Shown here: piece by piece, positions 43,174-50,598 of the stretch
How positions within the stretch are numbered: the stretch's first letter is position 1
Layout of the letters: each line of letters opens with the position of its first letter
NCBI RefSeq assembly: GCF_014873915.1
Contig: NZ_JADBEJ010000005.1
Coordinates: 992,001-1,056,000 of the forward strand
Direction of reading: 5' to 3'
DNA: 64,000 bases
Origin: Amycolatopsis roodepoortensis
GTDB lineage: Bacteria; Actinomycetota; Actinomycetes; Mycobacteriales; Pseudonocardiaceae
Notes under the pieces: model-generated
The model's input: only the letters and a program-made list of their open reading frames with translations
Database searches by the model: none
What the model was told of the DNA's origin: nothing
Translations under genes and position numbers: made by a program

Positions 43174-43583
43174 CACACACCGTCCTGAATGGACTCGTGC
43201 GGCGGGATGACGTAGAACGGGAAGACCAGGTTGCGCGGATCGTTGGTCCCGCGCAGCCGGTACTTGATGTCGATCAACAGCGTGCCGCGCTCGGCCTCGG
43301 AGAACCCGACCACGACGTCGGTGAGCGTGATCCGCGGCTCCCACCGTTCCAGCGCGGTGCGCACCTCGTAGGCGATCTGCCCGGCGGTGGCCGAATCGGC
43401 GGGCGCGAACACGAGATCGTGCACCGCGCAGCCGAACTCCGGCCGCATCGGCCGTTCACCGGGGGCGGTGGCCAGTATCAGCCGGATGCTCTCGACGACC
43501 TCGCGTTCACCGCCGACCAAGGCGATCGAACCCGTCGCGTCGGTGCGCACCGGGAACGCCAGTCCCCTGCCGAGGAAATCCAC
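43173..43583 (-). CDS. gp25-like baseplate lysozyme-fold protein
   Basis: A 136-aa GPW/gp25 family member: FPVRTDATGSIALVGGEREVVESIRLILAT, PGERPMRPEFGCAVHDLVF, and the C-terminal YRLRGTNDPRNLVFPFYV. It connects tube, sheath and wedges in contractile tails and lacks lysozyme activity in relatives. It shares its last base with the start codon of the J-like gene. Confidence 0.9.
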   Translation of the reverse strand: MDFLGRGLAFPVRTDATGSIALVGGEREVVESIRLILATAPGERPMRPEFGCAVHDLVFAPADSATAGQIAYEVRTALERWEPRITLTDVVVGFSEAERGTLLIDIKYRLRGTNDPRNLVFPFYVIPPHESIQDGV

Positions 43584-43584
43584 G

Positions 43585-43866
43585 TCAGCCTCCGATCAGG
43601 ACGGTCGGGCAGCCCAGGACGATCGGCGCGCCGCAGGCGGCCAAATCGCCCATTCGCGCCGCGGGCAGGCCGCCGATCAGCACCGTGGGGCAGCCCGGCG
43701 GCGCGATCGGCGTCGGCGGATGCACCGCGGGCGGCGGGAACGAGCAGGTGTGCACCGTGCCGACGGTGGCGGCGGGCATCCCGCCGATGAGCACGGTCGG
43801 CACCCCGGGCCCGGCGATGACGCCCGGATGCCCGGTCGGGTCGCCGACCCTCGCTGCTGGTGGCAT
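43585..43866 (-). CDS. PAAR-domain spike tip
   Basis: A 93-aa protein of PAAR repeats: PPAARVGDPTGHPGV, GVPTVLIGGMPAATVGTVHTC, GCPTVLIGGLPAARMGDLAACGAPIVLG. PAAR proteins cap the VgrG trimer and hold a metal at the tip (His/Cys residues are present). The ATG at 43,866 is chosen for GGGGAG spacing; a GTG two codons earlier is possible. It is separated from VgrG by a 171-bp gap containing palindrome locus 6. Confidence 0.9.
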   Translation of the reverse strand: MPPAARVGDPTGHPGVIAGPGVPTVLIGGMPAATVGTVHTCSFPPPAVHPPTPIAPPGCPTVLIGGLPAARMGDLAACGAPIVLGCPTVLIGG

Positions 43867-43941
43867 GCCCACTCCCCTCAGTTGCTCAAGACCCGGTGGG
43901 TCTCGGTCGCCGGTCCGCCTGGTGCACGGAGTCGCCGGCGT

Positions 43942-43994
43942 GTCGCGAAAGCCACTTTCGGGACGTCAGGTGTCGCGAAAGTGGCTTTCGCGAC
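43942..43994. repeat. paired-palindrome repeat, locus 6, inside the eCIS operon
   Basis: Units at 43942-43964 and 43972-43994, 30-bp period, spacer GTCAGGT. It lies between the VgrG and PAAR genes, which are transcribed in the same direction, and could act as a partial terminator or mRNA-stabilising stem. Confidence 0.9.
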
Positions 43995-44037
43995 ACGCCG
44001 CGAGCGTCTGTCGCATACATCCCGGCTCCGCCTCCCC

Positions 44038-45858
44038 TCAGTTGATCTTGACCACGCTGCCGCGCACGGTCACCATGCCGCTCGCGGACAGCTCCGCCTG
44101 GCCCTGTCCCTTGACCGCGACCGTCGCGCCTTCGACCTGCACACCCGCCGTGCCCGACAGCTTCAGGCTGCTGCTCGCCTCGACGGTCGCTTCGGTCATC
44201 GACTTCACGGAAACCTTCTGGCCCTTGAGCTCCAGCGGGCCGCTGCCGGCGTCGATGCTCACCCCGTTCCGCGCCTTCACCGTGACGCCCTTGCCGCTGG
44301 TCACCTCGATCATCTGGTTCTTCTGGTCGAGTTTGACCACCAGCTTCCCGTCACCGGAGGCGACGACGATGCCGTCCTGTTCGGCGAATTCGAGCTTGTG
44401 CCCCTTGCGCGAAACGAAGCCCCGGACGGCGATCTCGCCGCTGTTGCCGTCGATCGGCGACGCGGTGAACTTCGGGACCGCGTCTACGCCGTTATACAAC
44501 CCGCCCAGGACGTACGGCGCCTCGAAGTCGCCTTGCTCGAAGCCGACGAGCACTTCGTCGCCGACCTCGGACAGGACCACCGCGCCCCGCCCGTTCCCGG
44601 CGCCGGGCTGCACCGTGCGCGCCCAGTTGCTGGTGAAGTTCTGGTCCAGCCAGGGAAAAGTCAGCTTGACCCGGCCGAGCCCGGCGGGATCCCTCGCGTC
44701 GCTGACCACCGCCGGCACCACTCCAGGCCACGCCGAGGCCCCCTGGCCACCGGCGACCAGCCCGTAGAGCGAGCGTTCCTGCCTGCCGGAGACGGCGAAC
44801 TCGGTGGTGTAGCCGACTTCCGCGTTGAACAGGTGCCGGGTGCTGGTGAGCGTGTACTTGCCGGCGAACGGTTTGCCGACGCCGGTCAGCGTCACCGCCG
44901 CGCCCGCCCGGAGCTTCGGATTGCCCTTGGCCACCCCGTCGAGTTCGGTGCAGGCGCCGCCGAGCCGTTCGGACAGCGCGACCGCCGCGGCCTTCGCTTC
45001 GGCCTGGGTCCGCCGCGGTGTGTCCGCCGAGACGTATTTGGGGCTGGCGAACTTCTTCGCGAGCGCGACCGGGTCGACGCCCTCGACCTCGGTTCCCGCG
45101 TTCGTCGGCTTTTCGACGGCCACCAGTGGCTGCTTCCGCTCGATGTCCCAGCCGCGGGCCTCGACCTCGGGCACCTGCTCGGCCGCGGTGACGCTGGCGC
45201 GCAGGCTCACCAGCGTCCGATGTGCTTCGAGCACCAGCGGGTCGGTGTTGGCCTTCGCGGTGACGGCGGGAGCGGCCGAAGGCTTCTCGGCGAGACTGAA
45301 GTCCAGGGCGCCGCCGCGTACCGCGATCTGGGCGCCGACCGATTCGGCCAGCCGGGACAGGAACTCCCAGTCGCTCACGTTGTCCTGGCTGAACTGCGTA
45401 TGCGGGCGGCCGCCGACCCCGCGGACCGCGTCGATCTTGCCGACCTTCAGCCCGGCCCGCTGGGTCACCTTCCTGACGACGTCGGCGAGGCTCATGCCCG
45501 GGTAGACCGCGACCCGGCGGCCGCGGAACAGCCGGTGCGCGTGGTCGTAGCCGCGTACCTCGGTGAAGGTGCCGATCCGATCGAGGTCGATCGCGACCGC
45601 GGTGACCTCGCCGGAAAGCAGCTCTTGCGGCCCTTCGGGGTCGGAGGTCTGCACTTTCAGTTTGACGGGCACCCCGACGGTGAACTTCCCCTTGTCCAGC
45701 ACCACGTGCCCGGAGTCGCGGAAGCGCAGGACGAACATGTCCGGCAGGTTCCGGCTGTCGTCGACGTAGGCGTAGGAGAGCAGCGTCTTCACGTCGTCGG
45801 GCAGCGGTCCTCCGGCGACCTCGACGATGAGGTTGTTCGCGAAGCTCTCGTTAGCCAT
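44038..45858 (-). CDS. VgrG-like spike protein
   Basis: A 606-aa spike: gp27-like N-terminal part (about 1-370; SYAYVDDSRNLPDMFVLRFRD, NVSDWEFLSRLAESVGAQIAV), an OB-fold/gp5-like segment (VPAVVSDARDPAGLGRVKLTFPWLD...NWARTVQPGAGNGRG, VGDEVLVGFEQGDFEAPYVLGGLYNG), and a C-terminal beta-helix needle of repeated VEV/VKV strands ending at VVKIN. No extra effector domain is fused. It overlaps the LysM protein gene by 8 bp. Confidence 0.92.
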   Translation of the reverse strand: MANESFANNLIVEVAGGPLPDDVKTLLSYAYVDDSRNLPDMFVLRFRDSGHVVLDKGKFTVGVPVKLKVQTSDPEGPQELLSGEVTAVAIDLDRIGTFTEVRGYDHAHRLFRGRRVAVYPGMSLADVVRKVTQRAGLKVGKIDAVRGVGGRPHTQFSQDNVSDWEFLSRLAESVGAQIAVRGGALDFSLAEKPSAAPAVTAKANTDPLVLEAHRTLVSLRASVTAAEQVPEVEARGWDIERKQPLVAVEKPTNAGTEVEGVDPVALAKKFASPKYVSADTPRRTQAEAKAAAVALSERLGGACTELDGVAKGNPKLRAGAAVTLTGVGKPFAGKYTLTSTRHLFNAEVGYTTEFAVSGRQERSLYGLVAGGQGASAWPGVVPAVVSDARDPAGLGRVKLTFPWLDQNFTSNWARTVQPGAGNGRGAVVLSEVGDEVLVGFEQGDFEAPYVLGGLYNGVDAVPKFTASPIDGNSGEIAVRGFVSRKGHKLEFAEQDGIVVASGDGKLVVKLDQKNQMIEVTSGKGVTVKARNGVSIDAGSGPLELKGQKVSVKSMTEATVEASSSLKLSGTAGVQVEGATVAVKGQGQAELSASGMVTVRGSVVKIN

Positions 45859-46615
45859 CGAGTTCCTCCAGTGCGGGCACGAGCAACCGGGTGCCGGGCC
45901 GCATGCGCATCGGGTCGTCGATGTCGTTGGCGTCGGCGATCTCGCGCCACTTCCCCGCGTCGCCGTAGGCCCGGAACGCCACCGCCTGCAGGGAATCACC
46001 GGCGACGAACACATGCGTGTCCCGCGCGGCCAGCGCGCCCGAGGTCGGGTTCTGCCCGCTCAGCTCGCCGGCGATCTCCTCCAGGTTCACCGTGCACACC
46101 GCGCGCACCGGAGTACCCGACGGGGTGAACAGCGTGTACTTCGCGGTGACGTTGGCGACGTACGCGGGGAACCCGGTCATCCCGCCCCATTTGAAGATCA
46201 CCCACGGCGGCGAACCCTTGCCGTGCTGCCGGCTTTCCTCGGTGGCGACACAGCAGGTGAAGAGCTGCTCGACCTTCTTGACGACGGCGTCGTCCATCTT
46301 GTCGGTGGCGTCGAGGAACATCTCCAGCGCGAGCTTGCACGGATCCGAACCCTTGAACTCGGGTGGCCCGCTCTTCTTCGCGTTGCGCTGCGGGTCACGG
46401 CCCCATTTGGCGTTCTTGGTGAGCGAGAGTTCCTTGGGGTTGAACTGGAACTTGATCTCGAACAGCTTGGCGCCTGGCTGCCCGGTGCCGCCGGACTGCG
46501 GGGGTTTGCGGACTTCGAGCAGCGCGCGCTGAAGGTTGTTCGGCGCCGGTTCGCCGGAGCCGTACGCCGCGGGCGGCTGGGATCCGGCGGAAGTGAACGT
46601 GACGGGCGAGGACAT
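45851..46615 (-). CDS. LysM-containing tube/baseplate adaptor
   Basis: A 254-aa CIS tube-initiator-like protein (Afp7/gp53 side): KLFEIKFQFNPKELSLTKNAKW in the middle and a C-terminal LysM module (THVFVAGDSLQAVAFRAYGDAGKWREIADANDIDDP...PGTRLLVP, about residues 195-250). In contractile particles the LysM part contacts the spike rather than cell-wall glycan. Two bases separate it from the upstream tube-like gene. Confidence 0.87.
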   Translation of the reverse strand: MSSPVTFTSAGSQPPAAYGSGEPAPNNLQRALLEVRKPPQSGGTGQPGAKLFEIKFQFNPKELSLTKNAKWGRDPQRNAKKSGPPEFKGSDPCKLALEMFLDATDKMDDAVVKKVEQLFTCCVATEESRQHGKGSPPWVIFKWGGMTGFPAYVANVTAKYTLFTPSGTPVRAVCTVNLEEIAGELSGQNPTSGALAARDTHVFVAGDSLQAVAFRAYGDAGKWREIADANDIDDPMRMRPGTRLLVPALEELDG

Positions 46616-46617
46616 GG

Positions 46618-47064
46618 CTAGCCCTTCTTCGCCGGGCTGAGAAAGCCGTGGTGGGCCAGTTCGAGGGTCTCGGTGGCGACCTTCGGCGAGTCGGGCGAAA
46701 GCTGGGGCCCGCTCCAGCGCACGGGGACGACACCCTCCAGCGACCAGCTGGCGATCACGGTGCCTTCGAGGGTGCGCGCTTCGATGGTCGCGGTCTTGCG
46801 CTGGATGCCGCCCGCCATGTCGGCGAACCACTTCGTGATCTGCGAGCTGGCCTCGGTGACCGGACGGGAGAGCTTGACGTTGGAGTACTTGATCCGCGTC
46901 GGGAGCTGCCACACCATCCCGTTGTTGCCGCCCTCTTCCCGTTGCTCCATGACGAACTCGCAGCCCAGCCCGTCGCAACTGCTGAAGGCACCGAGGTTGC
47001 CGAGGTTCTTGTCGTCGAGCTTGACGACGTAACAGACGGCGACGGCTTCTTCCGCGTCCGGCAT
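46618..47064 (-). CDS. tube-like tail protein (T4 gp19 family)
   Basis: A 148-aa gp19-family protein: VCYVVKLDDKNLGNLGAFSSCDGLGCEFVMEQ, NGMVWQLPTRIKYSNVKLSRPV, and TATIEARTLEGTVIASWSLEGVVPVRW. It is a divergent paralogue of the main tube protein and probably forms the tube-initiation ring at the baseplate. It sits directly upstream of the LysM and VgrG genes. Confidence 0.82.
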   Translation of the reverse strand: MPDAEEAVAVCYVVKLDDKNLGNLGAFSSCDGLGCEFVMEQREEGGNNGMVWQLPTRIKYSNVKLSRPVTEASSQITKWFADMAGGIQRKTATIEARTLEGTVIASWSLEGVVPVRWSGPQLSPDSPKVATETLELAHHGFLSPAKKG

Positions 47065-47075
47065 CGGTTTCTCCT

Positions 47076-49538
47076 TCAGTGCGGGCGATCGGTGAGCGCG
47101 CCGCGGCGCTCACGGTCGAGGCGGAGTTCGGTCTTCAGCCGCCGGAGCAGCGGGTCGAAAAGCTTCTTGACGAGTTCCTCGGTCTCCGGCTGCGCGGCCG
47201 GTGCCGCCGCCGCGGCCGACGTCGTGACCGGCGGTGCGACAGGCTCCGGCGGTGGTACTTCCGGCTCGCGCTGGAGGACCGGAGCCTCGGACTGTCGCGA
47301 CACGACGACGGGCGGCACGTTGAGTACAAGGCCCGTGCCGTGATCGACTGCCTCACCCTGTGCGGTGCGTTGCACGGTCCGCAGGGTGTCCATTGTGGAT
47401 CGTCGACCGGTCTGTAGGGGTGGCGCGGCTTCGGCGATCCTCGCCACCGGCAACGGCCCGGTTCCCTCGGCGCTCACCGGGTTGCCGTTGCGCGGCAACA
47501 GCGGCCGCGGAGCCGGGTCGGGACGGTCGGCGATTCTCGAGACCGGAAGTGCCGCCATCGGCTGGGCCACTGCCCCGTCCTCCCGGGGAGCGGCGGGTGT
47601 CAGAAGAACCGTACTGGTCGTTCGCGGCTCCGGGCTCGGTTCGATCTTCGACGGCGCCGGGCCGTCCAGGCCCCGGACCGACGGCAGCGGGTTCGTGTTT
47701 CGGCGAGACTCGACCTTCCGGGACACGGTGAGTGTGGGCAGCTGCGCGCGCTCGTCGGCCGGGGCGGCGAGCGTCGGCCGGCTCGCCGGTACGGGTGATG
47801 TGACGGCCGCACCTTCGATGGCCCGTGCCACCGGCAGCGGTGCCGTTTGCTCCGTTGGGGATGAAGCACTCACTGAGCCGGGCGGCTCCGCGGCTTCGAG
47901 GGAATCGAAGGTAGTGATCGGCGAAGATCGCGAGAAGACCGTGATCGCCGCGTCTTTTTCGGGCGTCCCCGGCGGTCCGGCACCGGCAGGTCCCGGTAGC
48001 GGTGTTTCGTCGCGGAGACGTTGCACCGGCTTGAAGACCGTCGGCATGTCCTGTCGCTTCGGTGACGGCGTCTCCAGCGCCGACTCGACAACCGAACGAT
48101 GAACAGCCTCCGCCGCCGATGACCGCATGTCCTGCCGCTTCGGCGACGACACCTCCAGCGCCGATTCGACAACCGAACGCTGGACAGCCTCCGCCGCCAA
48201 TGTCCGCATAGCCTGCCGCTTCGGTGACGGCGTCTCCAGCGCCGACTCGACAACCGAACGCTGGACGCCCTCCGCCGCCGATGTCCGCAAGGCCTGCCGC
48301 TTCGGCGACGACACCTCCAGCGCCGACTCGACAACCGAACGCTGGACAGCCTCCGCCGCGGACGTCCGCGACACCGTTGCCGAGGTGCCCAGCGTCGGCG
48401 TCTCGACCGGCCCCGCCGGTGGAATCCGTTCCGCTCCCTCCGCGATCCGTGCGACCGGCCGCGGAACGTCGTCCAGGACCGGCGCGGTCTCTTCGGCAGG
48501 CAACGCGGGAAGCACCGGGGTTTCGACGGCACCCGTCAGCGGCGCGTCCGTCTCCGCGACACTGTCTTCGGCTGCCGGTACGGGCGCCTCGGGTTCGGCG
48601 GCGATCGGCTCGGCGGCAGGCGACTCGACGGCAGGCGGCGAAACCGGCGTTCGCGTCGCACCCGCGTCCGGCACGATCGGTGCGCCGAGCCCGAGCCGCC
48701 GCGGCGATGGCGCGGCCTGCTCGGTCCGTTGGACGACCGGAAGCGGCGGCCGCACCGGAGCCTTTTCCGAGGCAGCCGGCTCGCTGACGGAGGGCTGCGC
48801 GGAATCGGGCACTGGCTGGACAGGCACCGTCTCGAACGTCCGGGTATCCGCCGGTTCGGGCTCCGAGTCCACCGAGCCGTGGTCCGGTGTCAGCTCGGAC
48901 GGCGCTGGACTGTCCACAAAAGACTGTTCGACCGCCGAGTTCTGCGAGCGAGCCGGAGGCATCGGGGCTTCCTGCCGGACGGCCTGGACGGTCCTCACCG
49001 GCGGATCGGTGAACGTCGACGGCATCGAAGGCCGGCCGGCTTCACGCGACGCGGCCGCGACGACCGGTAGCACGAACGCGGGCGTCGGCTCGAAAACCGG
49101 CCCGTCCGGCGACGGCTCCTCGTGCGGCCGCTCGGTCGTGGATTCCGCTTCCGGGGCAGGACTTTCGGCCACAGGCGAATCCGGCTCGGCCTCGCGTTGC
49201 ACCGACATTCCCCACAGGCGTGACAACACGCCACGTTTGCGGGCCGAACGCTGCACTACGGGCATGTCCGGCGCCGGCATCGGTGCCCGCGCGAGACCAC
49301 CGATGACCCCCGCGGGCTCCGCCGGACCGACGCGATGGCCCAGCGGTTCCAGATAAGCCGGGCTCCGCCAGGACGTCAGCGACGAACTGAACCGCTGCAC
49401 CGGGTTGATCAGCGGATGCTCGGCGACGACGCGCTGGATCGGCGGCAGGCTTCGCCAGTCGCCACGGGTCACCGCCAGCGTGGCCGGCGTTTCCGGGGGC
49501 GAGCCCGGCTCCTTCCTGCGCCACCTCCACATCGCCAC
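47076..49538 (-). CDS. 820-aa Pro/Ala-rich eCIS protein with 27-aa tandem repeats
   Basis: Starts MAMWRWRRKEPGSPPETP. The body is long, low-complexity and Pro/Ala/Glu-rich, probably disordered. Motifs of the type (V)VQR recur (PVQRF, VVQRS, VQREA, VVQRT, VQRLR, VLQRE). Four tandem 27-aa repeats, (T/S)(S/L)AAE(A/G)V(Q/H)RSVVESALE plus SPKRQ, are encoded at 48044-48367. The C-terminal 40 residues are ordered and charged (ETEELVKKLFDPLLRRLKTELRLDRERRGALTD), a tail I associate with other actinobacterial eCIS proteins. A GTG start at 49,538 fits GAGGGA. Possible roles are tape-measure/length control or a cargo scaffold; neither is shown. Confidence 0.75.
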   Translation of the reverse strand: MAMWRWRRKEPGSPPETPATLAVTRGDWRSLPPIQRVVAEHPLINPVQRFSSSLTSWRSPAYLEPLGHRVGPAEPAGVIGGLARAPMPAPDMPVVQRSARKRGVLSRLWGMSVQREAEPDSPVAESPAPEAESTTERPHEEPSPDGPVFEPTPAFVLPVVAAASREAGRPSMPSTFTDPPVRTVQAVRQEAPMPPARSQNSAVEQSFVDSPAPSELTPDHGSVDSEPEPADTRTFETVPVQPVPDSAQPSVSEPAASEKAPVRPPLPVVQRTEQAAPSPRRLGLGAPIVPDAGATRTPVSPPAVESPAAEPIAAEPEAPVPAAEDSVAETDAPLTGAVETPVLPALPAEETAPVLDDVPRPVARIAEGAERIPPAGPVETPTLGTSATVSRTSAAEAVQRSVVESALEVSSPKRQALRTSAAEGVQRSVVESALETPSPKRQAMRTLAAEAVQRSVVESALEVSSPKRQDMRSSAAEAVHRSVVESALETPSPKRQDMPTVFKPVQRLRDETPLPGPAGAGPPGTPEKDAAITVFSRSSPITTFDSLEAAEPPGSVSASSPTEQTAPLPVARAIEGAAVTSPVPASRPTLAAPADERAQLPTLTVSRKVESRRNTNPLPSVRGLDGPAPSKIEPSPEPRTTSTVLLTPAAPREDGAVAQPMAALPVSRIADRPDPAPRPLLPRNGNPVSAEGTGPLPVARIAEAAPPLQTGRRSTMDTLRTVQRTAQGEAVDHGTGLVLNVPPVVVSRQSEAPVLQREPEVPPPEPVAPPVTTSAAAAAPAAQPETEELVKKLFDPLLRRLKTELRLDRERRGALTDRPH
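48044..48367. repeat. four in-frame 81-bp tandem repeats
   Basis: Unit starts at 48044, 48125, 48206 and 48287, with exact 81-bp period and about 90% identity, entirely within the 820-aa coding frame. Units alternate between two subtypes (ALEVSSPKRQ and ALETPSPKRQ), indicating that a two-unit block was duplicated. Confidence 0.92.
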
Positions 49539-49539
49539 G

Positions 49540-49698
49540 TCACCGTCCCTCGCTCATCCGGGTGTTGATCCGGGCGATCTCGGCGACGTAGGTCAACCGG
49601 TCGTGGTGTTCGAGGTCGAGGATGTCGTCGAGCGACCAGTGCAGGTGATAGGCGACGTACGCGACTTCCTCGTGCAGCCGTCCGGCCGCGTACGTCAC
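49540..49698 (-). CDS. small eCIS protein, DUF6760-like
   Basis: A 52-aa protein from a GTG start that overlaps the preceding stop (GTGA): VTYAAGRLHEEVAYVAYHLH, then WSLDDILDLEHHDRLTYVAEIARIN. The pattern of a Trp-bearing helix and EHHDR is shared by tiny proteins found after the zinc-binding assembly protein in contractile systems. It resembles a tail-assembly chaperone extension in placement, with no repeat of the upstream frame. Function unproven. Confidence 0.75.
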   Translation of the reverse strand: MTYAAGRLHEEVAYVAYHLHWSLDDILDLEHHDRLTYVAEIARINTRMSEGR

Positions 49699-50135
49699 GA
49701 TTCCCCCAGGCGGCCACCGGCGACGTCGACGACGAACTCGTGGCCGCACTCCGGGCAGGCGACACCCGCCCGCGTATGGCCTTCGCTGTTGATCCGGCGG
49801 TACATGTCCTGCAGGAACGCCAGATCGGAAGCGAACAGGTTCTCGATGACCCCGGCGTGCACGTCGGTGACGTCGCCGATCCGGGTGATCACCCTCGCCA
49901 GCAGCACCACCGTGAGGAAGGCCGAGTTCTCGCGGACCCGGTCGTCCCGCAGCGGGACGAGCTCGTCCCGCGCGGTCGCCAGCCGCATCACCCCGGAGTG
50001 GTGCACCTTCCCCGCGTCGTCGACGTACCCGCGCGGGAGCTCGAAGGCGAACTCGGTCCGCAGTTTCGGCCGAGACTGCTCCTCCGGCACGACCGGGGCT
50101 TCTTCGGCCGGCGCCGACGCCATCACCCTGCGCAT
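49695..50135 (-). CDS. zinc-binding tail assembly protein
   Basis: A 146-aa protein: disordered acidic start, then RTEFAFELPRGYVDDAGKVHHSGVMRLATARDELVPLRD, VRENSAFLTVVLLARVITRIGDV, FASDLAFLQDMYRRIN and a C-terminal zinc knuckle CPECGHEF. Such proteins lie between tube and large assembly proteins in eCIS loci and probably act as chaperones. The ATG at 50,135 is chosen; 50,123 is an alternative. It overlaps the DUF6760-like gene by 4 bp. Confidence 0.78.
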   Translation of the reverse strand: MRRVMASAPAEEAPVVPEEQSRPKLRTEFAFELPRGYVDDAGKVHHSGVMRLATARDELVPLRDDRVRENSAFLTVVLLARVITRIGDVTDVHAGVIENLFASDLAFLQDMYRRINSEGHTRAGVACPECGHEFVVDVAGGRLGES

Positions 50136-50139
50136 GGGC

Positions 50140-50583
50140 TCACTCGACTTCCATCTGCTCGTAGGTGACCACGAGCTTTTCGGTAAGCACACTGGTGTCG
50201 CCCGCCTTCAGCGCACCTATCTCCAGGCTCTTCGGCCACGCGTTGGTGAGCTTGTAGCGTTTGAGCGGGGTGCCTTCGTAGTCGTAGACGATGATCGCGC
50301 CGCCCTTACGCGCGGAACCCATCTTGCCGAAGTGCGCGTCCTTGACCCACTTCTCGAAGCTGCTGTCTTCGGTCAGGCCGCGGGTCAGCGTCACCTCGCC
50401 CGCCTTCGGGCGGCCGGGGAGCTTCTTGATGACGTACTTGCCGTCCACGGTGTTCTGCTTGAGCTCGATGACGTCCTGCTCCATCTTCAGTCCGGAGACC
50501 TCGGAGATCTGCTTGATCTGAACGCCGTCGATCTCCAGCCCGAAGGAGCAGCCGACGGCCTTGTCAAGATCGGGAAGTGCCAT
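50140..50583 (-). CDS. inner tube protein (T4 gp19-like)
   Basis: A 147-aa tube subunit: FGLEIDGVQIKQISEVSGLKMEQDVIELKQ, KLPGRPKAGEVTLTRGLTEDSSFEKWVKDA, YKLTNAWPKSLEIGALKAGDTSVLTEKLVVTYE. These are hallmark motifs of contractile tail tubes. Placed right after the sheath gene, as usual in eCIS operons. The hexameric rings stack to form the delivery tube. Confidence 0.93.
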   Translation of the reverse strand: MALPDLDKAVGCSFGLEIDGVQIKQISEVSGLKMEQDVIELKQNTVDGKYVIKKLPGRPKAGEVTLTRGLTEDSSFEKWVKDAHFGKMGSARKGGAIIVYDYEGTPLKRYKLTNAWPKSLEIGALKAGDTSVLTEKLVVTYEQMEVE

Positions 50584-50598
50584 TTCGGAGCCCTTTCA

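Noticed and set aside
48044-48367. Regular 81-bp repeats resembling an array
   Set aside because: They are contiguous, without spacers, keep one reading frame and encode a repeated peptide inside the 820-aa protein, so not a CRISPR array.
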